The notes beneath the pieces are model-generated. The model made no database searches. It was not told where the DNA came from and worked only from the letters and a program-made list of their open reading frames with translations. Below, piece by piece: positions 4,404-5,074 of a stretch of 5,074 nucleotides of DNA. Each line of letters opens with the position of its first letter. Within the stretch, counting starts at the first letter, position 1. The stretch spans positions 1-5,074 of the forward strand of contig JAUZQA010000333.1 of assembly GCA_030705665.1 (NCBI GenBank), written 5' to 3'. This stretch comes from Bacillota bacterium. Its GTDB lineage: Bacteria > Bacillota > Bacilli > Bacillales_B > DSM-18226. A program made the position numbers and the translations under genes.

Positions 4404-5074
4404 ATGAAAAGAAGTACGTTCTTAAATAGTATTTCCTTCAAGCTTGGCCTTTTATTTAGTGGTGTTTTTTTAACTTTATTTTTCATTTTAGGCCTCATAT
4501 TATATGGGGTATTCACGAATATGTTCGTTGACTTTGTCACAAATGATTTAGCGATTAGAGGAAGCAACCATGCAAAAGCTTTAGAGGGTGATTATAGCAA
4601 GGAAATGATTGATCATGTCATATCCATGGAAAAAGGCGGAACTACACGTGTTTTACTAACGGATCAAAATCAGCATATCATAAGCTCTTCAGTTGTCCCT
4701 GATTCTGAGATGAAACACAGTATTCTAAAAGAAGGAAAAAAAGAGATTAATTCAATGATCGATAAAAATTGGAAAAAGGATAAATATATAACCACTGTTT
4801 CCTCCATTAACGGGAATAAGGGATATGTATATATGTTTTATCCTTCTGTTGTATTAAGAGACACGGTATTTGTATTAAAAATGTTGATTTTTGCAGCAAG
4901 TATTGGAACGGTATTATTAGGGGTTGGCTTAATTGGATTTTTATCAAGAAAGTTAACAAAACCTCTTTTAGTGATGAAAGATGCCACGAATAAAATCGCT
5001 CTGGGAAAATATAAGCAGAAAATCCCTTCGAAGGGAAACGATGAAATCGCACAGCTTTCAAATGCCATCCAAAG
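4404..5074 (+). CDS. Sensor histidine kinase, N-terminal part (TM1, sensor, TM2, HAMP)
   Basis: The gene runs off the right edge; about 223 codons are visible. TM1 is near residues 14-36 (LGLLFSGVFLTLFFILGLIL). An extracytoplasmic region of about 115 residues follows, with a TRVLLTDQNQHIISSS stretch like a small PAS-like sensor fold. TM2 is near 157-180, then comes a HAMP linker beginning SRKLTKPLLVMKDATNKIA and reaching GNDEIAQLSNAI. This order is typical of membrane sensor kinases of two-component systems; the HisKA and ATPase domains should lie beyond the window. The ATG at 4404 is 7 bases after AAGGAG (4391-4396); the adjacent ATG at 4401 is also possible. The ligand is unknown. No response regulator gene lies just upstream, where it is often found; it may be downstream. 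Confidence 0.85.
   Translation, partial: MKRSTFLNSISFKLGLLFSGVFLTLFFILGLILYGVFTNMFVDFVTNDLAIRGSNHAKALEGDYSKEMIDHVISMEKGGTTRVLLTDQNQHIISSSVVPDSEMKHSILKEGKKEINSMIDKNWKKDKYITTVSSINGNKGYVYMFYPSVVLRDTVFVLKMLIFAASIGTVLLGVGLIGFLSRKLTKPLLVMKDATNKIALGKYKQKIPSKGNDEIAQLSNAIQ

Overview
The window is AT-rich with strong GGAGG-type ribosome binding sites, sigma-A-like promoters and U-tailed hairpin terminators. Together with the gene families present, this suggests a low-GC Firmicute, most likely a Bacillaceae member. Two genes carry in-frame TGA codons at the position where their families have the redox or metal-binding cysteine. Each TGA is followed by a hairpin of bacterial SECIS type. The organism is therefore inferred to use selenocysteine (Sec, U), although no sel genes lie in this window.

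Layout from left to right. 2-253 (+) is the C-terminal end of a GT4-type glycosyltransferase, followed by a hairpin terminator. 354-412 is a sigma-A promoter overlapped by a perfect 13-bp inverted repeat made of two CsoR/CstR-like operator boxes. 479-2137 (+) is a fused CoA-disulfide/persulfide reductase-rhodanese (cdr type), followed by a terminator. 2318-2593 (+) is a 91-residue HesB/IscA-like selenoprotein with U32 and its own terminator. 2776-3372 (+) is a TehB-like SAM-dependent methyltransferase. 3373-3584 holds intergenic hairpins. 3585-3716 (-) is a small hydrophobic protein, possibly frameshifted. 3717-3985 is mostly non-coding and contains the strong terminator of the next gene. 3986-4219 (-) is a 77-residue glutaredoxin-like selenoprotein with a U-P-Y-C active site, driven by a promoter overlapped by the same type of operator as cdr. 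4404-5074 (+) is the N-terminal part of a sensor histidine kinase, cut by the window edge.

The locus reads as a thiol/sulfane-sulfur/selenium redox cluster. The persulfide reductase-rhodanese and the seleno-glutaredoxin appear to be co-regulated by one CsoR-family repressor, plausibly the persulfide sensor CstR. The HesB-like selenoprotein sits between them. Co-regulation and function are inferred from motifs and operator identity. The two Sec readings rest on family motif placement plus SECIS-like hairpins, all visible in the sequence. A translation that treats TGA only as stop would lose the HesB-like gene and would shorten the glutaredoxin to a 61-residue fragment without its catalytic residues.
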